Part shown: positions 13,710 to 24,792 of the stretch, piece after piece
Numbering within the stretch: the first letter of the stretch is position 1
Layout: every line of letters begins with the position of its first letter
Notes under the pieces: generated by a model
What the model was told of the DNA's origin: nothing
The model's input: the letters and a program-made list of their open reading frames with translations, nothing else
Databases searched by the model: none
DNA from: Perkinsus olseni
Lineage: Eukaryota; Perkinsozoa; Perkinsida; Perkinsidae
DNA length: 64,000 nt
Assembly (NCBI GenBank): GCA_013115135.1
Contig: JABANP010000001.1
Span: forward strand, 310,001-374,000
Reading direction: 5' to 3'
Program-made: the position numbers and the translations under genes

Positions 13710-16199
13710 TCAAGTTTTAGGACTCTCCTTGTCGTAATGATCATCGCCAACTCTCTCAACGCCTTGGTCTCGATCCAGAATTAGCTTAGCATCGGTACAG
13801 GTGACCGGAGGGCAGCGCTTGGGCCACCAGTTGAGGCGACCGATGACCCTCAGCAGGGACGGTGTTATGATGGTTCTCATCACGAATGTGTCAAACACAA
13901 CCGCAGTGACCACCAGGACTCCCGCCTGGTTAATGAGAGGTACCGAGGAGAAGAAGAGGCCCGAGAAGGCGACCGTCATGATGACGCCTGCCATGGTGAT
14001 AACAGGCCCGGTCTTCCAAACTCCGACGAGAATCGCTGCCTGGTCGGACAGACCATTGTCGTGTTCTTCTACCACTCGACCGAGGAGGAAGATGTCATAG
14101 TCCAGCGCCAGACCGAGGATGACTGAGAATCCTAGAGTGGCAACCATCCAGGAGATGTCGGTACTGACCGCAGGGGATATTGGCTCAGCGTGAAGGAACT
14201 TGAACCAACCCAACTGGTGAGACCCGACCAGCATGCCAAACGCCACAATGACAGTGAGGGCGATGGTGAAGATACTCCTCAAAGGTATCATCACCGATCG
14301 ATAGGCTAGCCCTATGACAAGCAAGCATGTGGCAGCAGAAGCAGCAGTGAACTGAGGGATGCTGCTGACCACGGCCGCATTGACGTCGCCGACCAACGCG
14401 CTGATGCCTGTTATCCATACTCTAACGGTACCACCATGGACTTCGTTCAGCTGAGCGACGAGATCTCGCAAGCGGGCCAAGAAGACGGAAGCGTTGTGAG
14501 AAGTAGGGCGTTGGTCCGATATGAGAGTGACCATCAGCGCCGTACCGCCCGGGCTCTCACTCTTGTCAAACGCCGACTGGTATGCTAGACAGATCGGCGA
14601 CGTACAGGACGGGTCCAGAAACTGCTCGACGAGAGGCAAGGGGGGACTGAGGGGAGCCTGGCCAGGCACCTTAGTGTACAGGGGCCCGACCAGTGACCCG
14701 TACTCCTGGTCGGCCAGCAACTGTGTAGCGATGGTTTGACATACTCCCTGGGCGACAGACCAGTAGGGCTCCGACAGCACAGTCGCCGACGTCGAAGACT
14801 CCAAGATCAACACGTAAGGACCGGTTATCCCTGGTGGGAAGTCCTGCGATATGACGGTGGAAACCCTTGCCAAACTGGAGCCTCGAGGGTCGTAGTGGGA
14901 GATATCACCGGTGAGCTGAAGGTGCGCACTGGACCAACCGAAGAAGGCAGCTAGAGCCATTGCGGCGATGAGAGACGGGACAAACGCCCATCTGTTGGTC
15001 ACCATTCGACCCCAGCGAAACCACAGGGGTGGATCGAAAGTACAGCATCTTTTACGGTCGCCGCTGACGCGCCTTCCGCAGCAACAGGAAGGACAGTTGG
15101 CGAAATTAGCAAAAAAATTGGGGAATGTTATAATGAAAGTTGGAATGACCGTGAGATTGAGTGATAGTGAGCAAAAGACCGAGACCATGAAGGCCAATGC
15201 TACAGAGGTGAATGATGGTATAAGAAGAATCCATAGAAAACAGGAGAATAAGACGCCTCCTGAGCTGACTATGATCATACCGCTAGAGCAGAGCATGTCT
15301 ATACAGGCATCCCGCACGCCCTTCTTTCTGACAAGGAGCTCTTCGCGGAAGCGGGTAAGGAGAATAAGGGAGTAATCGATGGACAAAGCCAAGACGATCG
15401 CAGCCATCATGATCGGAGACGCCGAGGTGGTCCGCAACAACAGACTTATTATATAAAGCGCTGTGGCGCAAATGGTTAAGGTCATTACCAATGTACACAA
15501 TGGTAACAGTAGTAGTCGCCACGACCTCAGGGCAAATGCTAAAACAGCAAAGGCAAGAGGAAGAACGAAGACGTGGATTAACAACAAATCACGCTCGAGG
15601 ATCATGGGGGCCTCCTTGAGGAAGGCCCGGGGACCACTGAAGTGGGCCACGAGACCGACCGAGGAGAACCGCCGGTCGAGCAAATCAACCACATCCTGCT
15701 CCTGTTCGTAGACGGCATCAATGCTCCAATCAGGCGGGAATATTACGGTAATAATAGACGACCGATTAGATTTGGACATAAAAAATGTCGCCACCCCGGG
15801 TAGAACCTGTGCGGAAACATAACCTTGGATTTCAACATCTGGCCAATCCTTCCAATAATCTTCGACTGTTTTTGTGACATCATCTATCAGACCATCAGTG
15901 AACAAGTCGCCTTTCGCGTCAGCCGGCAGCTCCACCAAAAGCACCTCCGGCGTGAACTCTTGCTCTCCGCCGTAGAGTCGTACCATCGCCCGATACGCCC
16001 GTGCACTCGGGGAGTCCTCTGGTGGATCGACCCCGTTGTCGATATTATCGTAAATATGTAGCGTTCCAACAATACAACCACCGAGAAGGACCAACCAAAA
16101 GGGTAATAGGAAATAACGGAGCCTTCTTAGCAGGTCGACGTATACCTCGCCACACTTCCTCAGAGTGGGAAAAGATATTCGACATCGTGCCGAACGCAT
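13710..16199 (-). CDS. MMPL/RND-superfamily membrane transporter (intact copy)
   Basis: A single 829-residue open frame without introns, unlike almost every neighbour. It has two repeats, each with one helix, a large soluble domain and a five- to six-helix bundle. Motifs are LSIDYSLILLTRFREEL in the first bundle and LALDYDIFLLGRVVEEHD in the second, the Asp-Tyr signature of MMPL proteins, with NWWPKR at the end. Members move lipids or small hydrophobic compounds using the proton gradient. The substrate cannot be told from sequence. It lies 170 bases upstream of its frame-broken paralogue on the same strand, so the pair arose by tandem duplication. Retrocopying or acquisition without introns are both possible. 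Confidence 0.88.
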   Translation of the reverse strand: MRSARCRISFPTLRKCGEVYVDLLRRLRYFLLPFWLVLLGGCIVGTLHIYDNIDNGVDPPEDSPSARAYRAMVRLYGGEQEFTPEVLLVELPADAKGDLFTDGLIDDVTKTVEDYWKDWPDVEIQGYVSAQVLPGVATFFMSKSNRSSIITVIFPPDWSIDAVYEQEQDVVDLLDRRFSSVGLVAHFSGPRAFLKEAPMILERDLLLIHVFVLPLAFAVLAFALRSWRLLLLPLCTLVMTLTICATALYIISLLLRTTSASPIMMAAIVLALSIDYSLILLTRFREELLVRKKGVRDACIDMLCSSGMIIVSSGGVLFSCFLWILLIPSFTSVALAFMVSVFCSLSLNLTVIPTFIITFPNFFANFANCPSCCCGRRVSGDRKRCCTFDPPLWFRWGRMVTNRWAFVPSLIAAMALAAFFGWSSAHLQLTGDISHYDPRGSSLARVSTVISQDFPPGITGPYVLILESSTSATVLSEPYWSVAQGVCQTIATQLLADQEYGSLVGPLYTKVPGQAPLSPPLPLVEQFLDPSCTSPICLAYQSAFDKSESPGGTALMVTLISDQRPTSHNASVFLARLRDLVAQLNEVHGGTVRVWITGISALVGDVNAAVVSSIPQFTAASAATCLLVIGLAYRSVMIPLRSIFTIALTVIVAFGMLVGSHQLGWFKFLHAEPISPAVSTDISWMVATLGFSVILGLALDYDIFLLGRVVEEHDNGLSDQAAILVGVWKTGPVITMAGVIMTVAFSGLFFSSVPLINQAGVLVVTAVVFDTFVMRTIITPSLLRVIGRLNWWPKRCPPVTCTDAKLILDRDQGVERVGDDHYDKESPKT

Positions 16200-16504
16200 A
16201 GGGAACCGAGGGGCAACTGAAAACCGCAGCCGCCATCAAATACCATTTTTCCTTAAACTACTACTGCGACAAGGGTCGAGCCGAGACGAAAAGATCTACA
16301 AACAAAGTTCGCGGTAACCAGCAGCGAACCAAGACTCTTGGTCCAAGAGATCAGTTCAACCCCCTCAGCCGAAGCTTGCAGTAATTTAGATCCAACCGTA
16401 ACAACTACTGAAACTAGCTTGAAACGATCCTCGATAGAGCAATGGTAGTGCCCTCACAATCAAAGAAACCTGAGTCTTAGCCTCATCGTTATCACATTAC
16501 GTCT

Positions 16505-18345
16505 TCAATTCACTGGTAAACCATTAACCTTCTTCACAACAGCCACCTGAGGAGATGCAGGGTCGTCCGAGAGGTCCGTATGGCGCCGAACCCAACCCCC
16601 ACCGCTTTGGACCAATCCTTCCATGCAGCCACTTTGAAGTAGACATCCGGTTTCAGACTGATACCCTTCTTGGTCGCGTTGCCCCTGAAAATCATCATGA
16701 CCTGCGCTGCTGGACAGAAGCAGGAGGGCGTACTTGAAGTAGGAGCGTATGTCCACGAGGTACAGGCCCTTGAAAGAATACCTGACGTAAGGCGTGCACC
16801 ACCTCGTCCTCGCAAACCCATACGTGTCCATGAGAGCCAGAAGCGCTCGCCCAATGCCTCTCACTAAGCAAGGCTAGAGGTAAAGTTGCTTAGTGAATTC
16901 CGAAAATTACTACGGACGAATGCTCTGCGGAAAAGCTTAACCGGGATGTGTCCGCACTAGTACGCCGACTGCTGCGGTTGTACGGTATGATTACACTTTC
17001 ACTTTGAGTCCCTTATCAATCTCCATGATGACCGCGCCGTCGGGGTCGATGAAGGTAGAGTCATTTCGGAGAACTCCAGTAAGGACGGACGACTTAGCTC
17101 GGCCACCTTCCTCCAACCACCTAAGAAAAACCAACTGCATCGGGGTCTCCTTCGCCGAATATGGACTCAAGCGTAGTTCCACATGTACCACACCAACCGC
17201 AGTTCTCGCTTCTCAACTTCAATTTAGAATATACCACCACACTTTCGCTTGTCCAGGCATCAATCAGCGAAAGGAATTCACCGTATACAATCCGTGACGC
17301 ATTTTTTACACGAATACGCGTGAAACTGATGGGTGACCGAAGACTCACTTCAAAGCAGCTGTGACCATCTCTTGCCTTGCCATAACCTTCTCGTACTTCT
17401 CCACGTTAAGGAAGACCCCCTTCTGTGTAGGTTTACGGCCTTCATCGTAGTACCTGATAATAGACTACTGGTTGCTGCTGGTAAAGTAGCATAGAACCGT
17501 ACTTTCTTATGTCCATGAATACCATACCCTTCCACAGCTTAGCCTTCACCTTCACGTCATCCGTCACTCGCCACACAAATTCTTTCTGGTCACCCTCTCC
17601 CGTCGCAGCCACATACCTAACCATCCCGAACTCCTACAACATTCAACCGAGGCCCACTATATCCTCTTTCAATGGTCACCACTGCACAGGACGAGCCTTG
17701 CCACTACCCCGACTCACATGGCCTTCTCAGGCTCCTCGCCAGGCTGCACCACCTCTACCGTCGCTGAGGAAGGGCGGGCCTTCTTCTTGGTAGGAGAAGC
17801 AGCCTCCTCCGCCTCGGCTTCCGACTCCGACGAGTCCGAGTCGGAATCGGAATCCGAGTCGGATTCAGAGGACGATGACGATGATGACGACGATGACTCG
17901 TCACTTGATGACGATGAGGCATCTAAAGGAGACGCCACAATCTGCGCCGCCGGCTGGTGGCACTGCCGAGATCCCGAAACGTTCGGGGCGAACGTATCTA
18001 GCCCCCCACAAGTTCCGATCTTTCAGCTGTAGGTGCGGCGTAAGAAGCGGGGGACGCCGCCTACTGATTTCCGAGGCGTACACTCATAAAACACCTTTGT
18101 CCACTGTAACTACACAGCTGGCAAGAACTCTCTGGCGATCCGAAAGTGCTTCTATGGTGATTCCATCGCAGGCCGATACCACAACTCACACACTTCCACG
18201 CCTGGGCCAATCCCTACGCCCGGAGGCGCCGCCCCGAACTACCTTCCTCTCCTCGCTTCCGCTTGGTCGGCTTCACCGGTCCTGTTGGAGGCTCCACGGC
18301 CGTCGTGGGCGAAGTATCCTCATCATCAGGGAATATATTATCCAT
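16505..18345 (-). CDS. Transcription coactivator PC4 (p15/Sub1) family protein with two PC4 domains
   Basis: The predicted protein starts MDNIFPDDED, passes through a Ser/Asp/Glu-rich region (17720-17935) with a basic KKKAR patch, then carries PC4 domain 1 (DDVKVKAKLWKGMVFMDIRK, GRKPTQKGVFLNVEKYEKV). Domain 2 follows (IDKGLKVKVYSFKGLYLVDI, KKGISLKPDVYFKVAAWKDW). The Ser-rich acidic N-terminus resembles the SEAC region of animal PC4. PC4 binds single-stranded and promoter DNA and normally acts as a dimer of one domain per chain. A tandem pair could form the dimer within one chain (inference). Introns of about 200, 200, 49 and 56 nt are supported by phase. The junction from the Ser-rich exon to domain 1 near 17630-17710 is not settled. 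Confidence 0.8.
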
Positions 18346-18359
18346 TCCAATTGACAGAC

Positions 18360-18384
18360 GTTGGGATCGAACCGGGGTCGATAG
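18360..18384 (-). repeat. tRNA T-arm just upstream of the PC4-protein start
   Basis: The minus strand reads accccggttcgatcccaacg, a complete B-box and T-stem, ending about 14 bases before ATG 18345. It may lie in the leader or in an unrecognised 5' intron beginning at gtactatcg. Confidence 0.55.
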
Positions 18385-18591
18385 TACGTATGCGAAGGCT
18401 GGTCGACGGGGACCACACCAGTTGAACAATCAAACTGCCCACCATCGATGAATCATCTACCTCCACCCCGAAAGCGCACTCCCGCAAGTCGATAAGAAAA
18501 TATATGCAAGATAATGTACAACAGTTGATGAAGTATTCTGTTATTGCTGATCAGTGAAAGTGCGGCTCAATTACAATACGTCTCATCATCA

Positions 18592-19013
18592 TCATCCGGT
18601 CCACTCCTCGTCATCGCTGTTATGCTTCTTTCTGCCATACGAAGGACGACCGCTGCTCTGCGGCCGTGTGTTCATCGTGCTCTCGGCTTCCGACTCAGAA
18701 TCGCTGCTGCTCGCCTCGCTCTCAAATTCGCTTTCTGATGACTGGTCCTCTGACAGAGACAGACTCGACAGCGTAATCCTGCCAGGATTCCCCTACCAAT
18801 CCTCCGGCTCCTCCTAGAAGCTTCTCTGGGTGGTTGATGCCGGACAGGTAGTTGCTGATGTTGGTAGTGAGGTTCACTCCGCAAGGCCACCCCTGCCTGT
18901 TGCTGGAACATCGCCATTGCCGTGGCGGGCATCATGTGCTGTAGTTGGGCCACCAAGGCAGGCCTGCTAGATGCAGCCGTTGGAGCGGGCGCAGGAGGCT
19001 GTGGTTGAAGGAC
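18592..19013 (-). CDS. C-terminal exons of an unrecognised protein with acidic Ser-rich tail
   Basis: After an acceptor near 19014 an exon reads VLQPQPPAPAPTAAS and continues to a Met-rich segment. The final exon reads SSLSLSEDQSSESEFESEAS, a long Ser/Glu/Asp tail, then a short basic patch (GRKKHNSDDEEWTG) to a TGA at 18592-18594. The joining introns between 18780 and 18870 are ambiguous. No domain is recognised. Whether these exons belong with the gene upstream (19248-19746) or with another is unclear. Confidence 0.4.
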
Positions 19014-19247
19014 CTACACGACAGACTGCTAACTATACCCTACTAGCGTCCTGCTTTAGCGCTCAGAGCCAACGCCCCTGGAATGTCTCGAAATGGACCC
19101 GAGCCACTATGACCAGTTCAGCAGGTAACGGGTGTCGATGATGGGAACGGAACGTAGCAGCTATCTTCCATCATCTTCATTACTACCCTGGTGAGTATAG
19201 CACCCGTGAGTTCTCTCGGTATCCAGCTCATAGACTCACGGCACTCC

Positions 19248-19746
19248 TTAGCAAATCTCATCCACGCCGCCGATGACGCCGCTACCCACTGGAGGACTAT
19301 AAACCACGATCATTATCACCTCACGAACACAGCACACAACGACCCCACCTGCCGCTTGGCTGAACTTCCCTGTGGCATCATTACACGCCACTATCAGCGC
19401 TTGTGGTGGTCTCCTGAACGAGGACTGTTCCTTCAGTCTCGACCGATTCTTGGTAGCTCACCCTTCAGCTTGGGGTTGCTTGTCGTTCGGGCCACGGGCA
19501 AAGGCCGGATGAGCAATCACCGCTCCAGGCGATCCACTGGCATCGCCAAAAACCAAGCACGAGAGATTCCGTTCAAGATCCTGAGCAAGGCCACAACTAT
19601 TGTGTCGTCATCATTGAGACTTGACTCACCGTCAGAGGCGCCCATGTGGCAGCATAGCAGAAAGTCTGGCAAAAAGTCTTAGCGTTGGGTATGAGGATGA
19701 ATCTCTCGTCGACAGTTGAGTCAGCTGGGCCCAGTAGGACGGACAT
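19248..19746 (-). CDS. Small conserved-looking protein, function unknown
   Basis: Proposed start ATG 19746 gives MSVLLGPADSTVDERFIL. Small GT-AG introns then join DLERNLSCLVFGDASGSPG, AVIAHPAFARGPNDKQ and GKFSQAAVGSGVIGGVDEIC before a TAA at 19248. The splices are all in phase and free of stops, which argues for a real gene of about 110 residues. I recognise no family. It could also be the 3' part of the gene starting at 21422. Confidence 0.4.
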
Positions 19747-19875
19747 CGGCCCAGCCTGAGGGGAGGGGCAACTTCAGCGGGCTATGAGGGAGGTGATCGG
19801 CCCACCTCATTGCGGCTGAGGTATCGCGGACAGAAGGGGTTTCCATCTCCTTGTGTCAAATACTCAGAGAACCTC

Positions 19876-21422
19876 TTAGCCAAACCTTTCTCCCACTGAA
19901 GAAGGATTCGGCTCCGTGACGAGACGAGACGGCGGATTCCAGCCAGGTTCAATTCCCGCACCCTGCACTTTTATCACCTTCATTCCCTGCGACTTTAAGT
20001 AAGCCAGTACATCATTGAGGGCTGCCTGAGTTATCGCGTCGAGCCCACCAGCAGCCACCGACGTTCCCGCGCTGGGCTGTGTGCTTCGCTCCGCCTCCTT
20101 TTCCTCCGCCGATTTTTGCTTCTCTTCTGCATCTGCCATCTCCACATCACCTCCCTCCTCTTTCCCCTCCCCTCCTTCACGCGGATCCCCCTCCTCCTCT
20201 TTTGTCTTCGTCCCCATCTCATCCTTGCTTTCCTCACCACCGCCCTCTTGCTCCGCAGTCGTCCCTCCGGCAGCCTTCTCAGACGTCACCTTCTCAGAGG
20301 CCAGACTGAAACCAACACACCTAGCCAGTCAACGACTGGACGGTGGCATCGACCCTCTACAACGGATTGCGCCTCGGTCGTCTATCCAAGCGATGAGTTA
20401 CCTGAGCAGGCAGGCCGCCACCTCTCCCCTTTTGCTGAAGAAGTCCGCTAGGAGCCATGTACCAACCAATCGCTGGCCGAGGTTCAAAAGCGGAATGCTC
20501 AGGCCACGCTTTGTGAGAACTGTCAGAGCCATGAATCTGGAGGTAGAAGCGACACTTCTGGGATTCGAACCCACGACCATTCGATTCTCTAAACTGAAGA
20601 CTGCAGCAGTGCGTGACCTGTGCAATTGATCACAGTCCAGAGTCTCCGCAGTAGCCGTCGAAACGTCAGCACAGCCAGATATCTTCTGTGCGATAGCCGA
20701 GGCCCCGCTCGAAGGCACTGGTCGCCGCGTTGTGCCCTGCTCCCGCTGTTGCTGCTGGAGAGTGGCAGCAGTCTGCTGATGTTGCTGACCAGTAACCATC
20801 CTGACGGACAAGAAGGATTCCTTCTGCCGTACCGACGTCTATACTCGACGAGAAGATCTACTTCCCAAACCGTATTCCGGGGAGGCCGGAGTTGACTAGT
20901 TTGCCACTTACCGTTGTTGTTGCAATTGCCGCAACTGTGCCAGCCTGAGGGCTTCGGCGCTCCGATCAACCTGACGATGGAGAATACTTGAAACTGATGA
21001 TAATGCAGACGGGGCATCACCTGTGCCGGCGCTTGCTCTACGTGAGTGGTGGTGTAGGCCTCTTCCGGCACCTTCGCGCCGGCCTTGGCCGCTACCTGTC
21101 ATAGATCAATGGTGCGAGGGTGGACGGGTCCTATCCGCACCTTCAAAACATCTGAACAGTATTCCTCGAACTTCTCTCTATCCCTGACGAAGAGGCCGCT
21201 GGAGAAGTCAGACCAGGCCGACAGGAACTGCGCGGCAAAGGCCGTATTGAGAGGAGGTAGGGGAGGCCGAGACTGGGACGGTTGGGCCGATCCTGACGGG
21301 GGCTCGGCTGTTACCTCCTCTCTTCGACGCCCTCACTCACCGGTCTGTGTAGAGCCATTCACCGGCGCTGAGGGAGCGGTCGGTGACGATGAGGACCCTG
21401 CGGATGCAGGGGCGGGATTCAT
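19876..21422 (-). CDS. Gln- and Glu-rich protein of unknown function
   Basis: It starts MNPAPASAGSSSSPTAPSAP. A Pro-rich linker leads to an ordered stretch (FAAQFLSAWSDFSSGLFVRD, then REKFEEYCSDVLK), a short coil (DRSAEALRLAQLRQLQQQR), a Gln-rich segment, a hydrophobic block (FMALTVLTKRGLSIPLLN), a long Glu/Lys/Gly run, and an Ala-rich helix (ITQAALNDVLAYLKSQGMKV). It resembles components of transcription or chromatin complexes in composition only. Two segments derived from tRNA T-arms (20537-20617 and 19896-19961) are bounded by GT-AG but are also multiples of three without stops, so they may be introns or exonised insertions. Confidence 0.5.
19896..19961 (-). other. In-frame 66-nt candidate intron with antisense T-arm
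   Basis: The minus strand reads gtgcgggaattgaacctggc at the 5' end and ends cttcttcag. The first 20 bases are the reverse complement of a slightly decayed T-arm. It is open in frame (reads ...GAGIEPGWNPP...), so splicing and translation through are both possible. Confidence 0.45.
20537..20617 (-). other. In-frame 81-nt candidate intron with sense T-arm
   Basis: The minus strand runs from gtcacgcactg to ctacctccag and contains ggtcgtgggttcgaatccca. Splicing joins HR to FMALTV in phase. Read through, it is also open for 27 codons. Confidence 0.5.
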
Positions 21423-22372
21423 AGGGCTGAACACTACGAGAGCCCCCAGCACGCATCGAGGCGCAGTTATAACGCAAAGTACGCGGTGTAATCCTACTGA
21501 GCCTACTCGTCTAACGTGGGTAAGTGATGGTAATCAGCAAGGCAATTTGCTGCCATCAACGACTCCTGTACACTGGGCCAAGAACCACAATAATGGCGAG
21601 ACTGGCCGGCAGCAACAACAGCAGCAACAGCACTACTACGAAGACACGCAATGATAATAAGAGTAAGAAGTAGTACGACACAGACAAGCGAGAAGAGCAG
21701 ATAGTAGTGCTCGTGCTGGTGATGGCTACCAACGCTGTTGATGATATCATGGATCAACGGCCCGTTGCGACAGGGCTACTCCAGTAGAGTCTGCCAGCAT
21801 CGGTACACCTATTTAAGGACGGCCTGCAGTAGCCAACACGTAGAGCTGAACAACCGGGCATCAGCAGAAGAGATAGACCACAGGATGATGATGGGGACGA
21901 CGAAGAAGAGAATTGTGATATTATGATGATCTCTACCGGTGAAACTAGACAAGAATACAACCTCATTACGTTAAGTCAACGAGAGGCTAAGCAAATCCTC
22001 CTGGCAAGTCGAAGGAACAGCAGGCCAGAGAATGATAGGCTCAGCCACGGTATGACTGATAACAATCAAGCAAGTCGTGAGGAACACTTAGGTGAGTGAC
22101 ACGACGTATGCTATAATTTGTCTAAGGGAAGAGTGGAGGAACAACAAGAAGAATATGGTGTCGCCTGACATGGTATGTTTGCGTGAATCGTGTCGTCGAG
22201 GGACACAAGTTGTACCAGCAATGATGATGACAACAACAGCAGGGCAGTAGTGGCGAGGTGATGGAAGAGCCCGTTGTGAAGCTACGGTGGACCGATAAAG
22301 GCAAACGAGGAATAATGACCTCAGGCCAGATTGGCCCGTTGGTGAGAGTCCTCGTAGACAATCTGATAGAGC

Positions 22373-22407
<35 letters not shown>

Positions 22408-22665
22408 CCCTCCTAGACGGAAGGTAGACTCGGAATCCGTAGCTTCAGCACTGCCACTGATGAGGGTTTCAAGATGCGGTAAGAGGAAGAATAGAGGGAA
22501 TAACGTAGGGAGGGACAGAGAGTAAGACTAAGCACGACGCTCCTCAAAGGGAGCCTCTCGAGGACATAGAGAACTTATTACAGACAGAGGAACTGATACT
22601 AAATAGCGACTGCTGTAGTATGCCAAGATAGGGCGGAATAACAACTGATACGAACAGAGGGGACG
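21423..22665. other. Intergenic stretch upstream of two minus-strand genes
   Basis: No supported gene. Open frames here have no domain or splice logic. It holds a CAG-rich run near 21610 and the ATG trinucleotide run at 22373-22407. Confidence 0.5.
22373..22407. repeat. Trinucleotide microsatellite (ATG)n
   Basis: About 11 uninterrupted ATG/GAT repeats in the non-coding stretch 5' of the Gln/Glu-rich gene and 3' of the phosphodiesterase. Confidence 0.95.
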
Positions 22666-24792
22666 TTAGTGCTCCCATTGGGCAGCAGCAGGAGCAGCAT
22701 GCTTCTCTTCCTCCTCGTCCCTGTCGGATCGAGGACCCCTTGGAGTAACAGCAAGCTCAGCAACACTGACAGAAGAAGTCCGCTGCCTCTGTTCTCGGTC
22801 CTCGACTTCCTTCATACGCTGGAAGTTGTCATCCATCACCTCCACCCGCTCATGGATGCCGTTCAACAGCCCATCGAGTGTGTTCCACAATGGGCTCACG
22901 ACGAAGCTTATGAACCCAACCTGAAGCTTGGCAAGCTCCAATGTGTCGTCGGGTCGATGAGCCATGAAGGGTGCGAAGGGCAGGCCTTCCATCCTCTCAG
23001 CCTCGGCCTGGCGGTAGTACTCAGAGACCACACGATAGCTCCAGTTGTAGTACTCATCGTACGGCATGAGTGGGTTGGAGATATCAGCAGCATGCACGAT
23101 GCCTTGGAGCAGCGTAGGTCGGCTCTCGGCCAAGGCCCCGTCGATCCACTCCCCTGCTTGACCGTGCCTCTCCTCACTGGAGCCGTTGTAGTCCAGTAGT
23201 AGTTCCTGCAACTTGATGGTTATGTCGAAGTGGACCTTCATGTCCGTAGCCAGAATGACCGAGATAACGGTCTGACGGAAGAGCTCGTAGTCGCTGGGCT
23301 CGCCAGGCTCCTCAGCTGCAGGCCAGGACGAAGTGAAGTCAACAGCACCACCAAGAAGAAGTTCGAACGTCCTCGCAGCATGCATGTTCTCCAGCACAGC
23401 AGTGTCGTTGTATCGCACAGCCAGATGCCTTCTCCCCTTGATGAAGTAGTCGTTGTTGAGTCCAGGGTGATTAACGTCATGGCACAGTGCTCCGATTAGG
23501 AGACTGAACTCCTCCAGAGGAGTGCAAATAACGTCACGCGCCCCAGCGGGTCCCGGTCGGGCAGAGCAACCCGCCTTGTACAGAACGTAGCCCACGCAGC
23601 TCATGACTTGGTAAGCGTGGTAGAAGTTGTGGTACGGATTATCAGCATGATAATCAGTGGCGATTAGGTTAATGAACCCCCACAGCTTCGAAGCCTCCAC
23701 CAGCTTGCCCTCGCCCACGAAGCCCCATCGGTCGAATACACTGTAGGCCCGACGAACCATCTCAGAATGGTCTATATTGAACAGCTTGACGTCCCAGCTG
23801 AGCAGATCCGGCAGCTGCAGGCTCTCCATCACAGGTAGCTCGAGTATCTTAGCCGTGAACTTCGCCTCATCGTACGCCACCGAGTCGCTCGCCCTTCTCG
23901 AGGTGTCGCTGACGGAGCCCCTGCCGGTGCTGGTACTGTCCCTAGCGCCACCCATGCCATCCCGCATCCACTGCTGGACGAAGGCGTACACACTAGGGTT
24001 CTCATTCTGCAGCTGCCTGGACACTCGCCGGAGTATGATACTCCTGATGGCGGTACTGGTAAGGTCATGACTCCAGCGATGGGACACATGCCTGGCCACA
24101 GTGAGCTGTGGTGGCGGCGGCACACTATCACACTCTTCCTCCTCGTCAGCGCGATGCATGACCTCCCCAGCCTGGATGCTACGACGCCGACTAGCCCGAC
24201 GCCCCTTGGTCCCACGCTTGAGCTCAGGAAAGTAGATGTAGGCATCGTCGTCGTCCTCGTCGCTATCATTGGCTGTGTCGTAGTACTGCGGGCGCCTCTC
24301 AGTGAGGTTCTCCCGGATGTAGTCACACATGAACTCAGCAGGGTTGCAAGGCGTGTGGATACCCAGTTCAATGAGCATCATAGTGAGGAAGTTCTCCAAG
24401 TCAAACCGTCGGAAGTAGGCCAGGACGTCCTTAGCGCAGACCTTGTGACCATTAGGGCTCTCCTCTGCCGCCGCAGCAGCACAGGCCGCTACGACCTCGG
24501 CAGTTGACGGAGAGGTAGGAGTACTGGCAGCATCACTCGGAGAACCATGGTGATGATGATGGCGATGGGTGACAGAACTCGGTGAAGTGACAACCGACTC
24601 AGGCCTGGCTACCTGGAGGAAAGGTGAGATGGTCGGCGCATCATCCGAAGCATCATCATCCTCGCAGTCGTCTAAGGTGGAAGCCGTCGCAGCACAGGCC
24701 AGCGGTGACTTGGTGACCACGTCGTCTTCTGCTTGGTCGTTCTTATCGTTCTTGTCATTCTCCTGCGTAGTCGTGGTGGTAGTAAGGCTCAT
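22666..24792 (-). CDS. 3',5'-cyclic-nucleotide phosphodiesterase (class I, PDEase_I)
   Basis: A single-exon frame of 708 residues. The catalytic domain fills the C-terminal half, with the metal-binding His/Asp set visible: YHNFYHAYQV, ALCHDVNHPGLNN, the downstream HAADISNP and the invariant-Gln region (LAKLQVGFISFVV). Upstream is an acidic, Ser/Thr-rich N-terminus of about 330 residues with no membrane segments, and an Arg-rich patch (RGTKGRRASRRRS) that could be a kinase or targeting site. It should hydrolyse cAMP and/or cGMP to the 5' nucleotide; specificity cannot be read from sequence. Lack of introns sets it apart from its neighbours. Confidence 0.93.
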   Translation of the reverse strand: MSLTTTTTTQENDKNDKNDQAEDDVVTKSPLACAATASTLDDCEDDDASDDAPTISPFLQVARPESVVTSPSSVTHRHHHHHGSPSDAASTPTSPSTAEVVAACAAAAAEESPNGHKVCAKDVLAYFRRFDLENFLTMMLIELGIHTPCNPAEFMCDYIRENLTERRPQYYDTANDSDEDDDDAYIYFPELKRGTKGRRASRRRSIQAGEVMHRADEEEECDSVPPPPQLTVARHVSHRWSHDLTSTAIRSIILRRVSRQLQNENPSVYAFVQQWMRDGMGGARDSTSTGRGSVSDTSRRASDSVAYDEAKFTAKILELPVMESLQLPDLLSWDVKLFNIDHSEMVRRAYSVFDRWGFVGEGKLVEASKLWGFINLIATDYHADNPYHNFYHAYQVMSCVGYVLYKAGCSARPGPAGARDVICTPLEEFSLLIGALCHDVNHPGLNNDYFIKGRRHLAVRYNDTAVLENMHAARTFELLLGGAVDFTSSWPAAEEPGEPSDYELFRQTVISVILATDMKVHFDITIKLQELLLDYNGSSEERHGQAGEWIDGALAESRPTLLQGIVHAADISNPLMPYDEYYNWSYRVVSEYYRQAEAERMEGLPFAPFMAHRPDDTLELAKLQVGFISFVVSPLWNTLDGLLNGIHERVEVMDDNFQRMKEVEDREQRQRTSSVSVAELAVTPRGPRSDRDEEEEKHAAPAAAQWEH

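Noticed and set aside
22373..22407. CRISPR-like or regulatory array
   Set aside because: It is a plain trinucleotide microsatellite.
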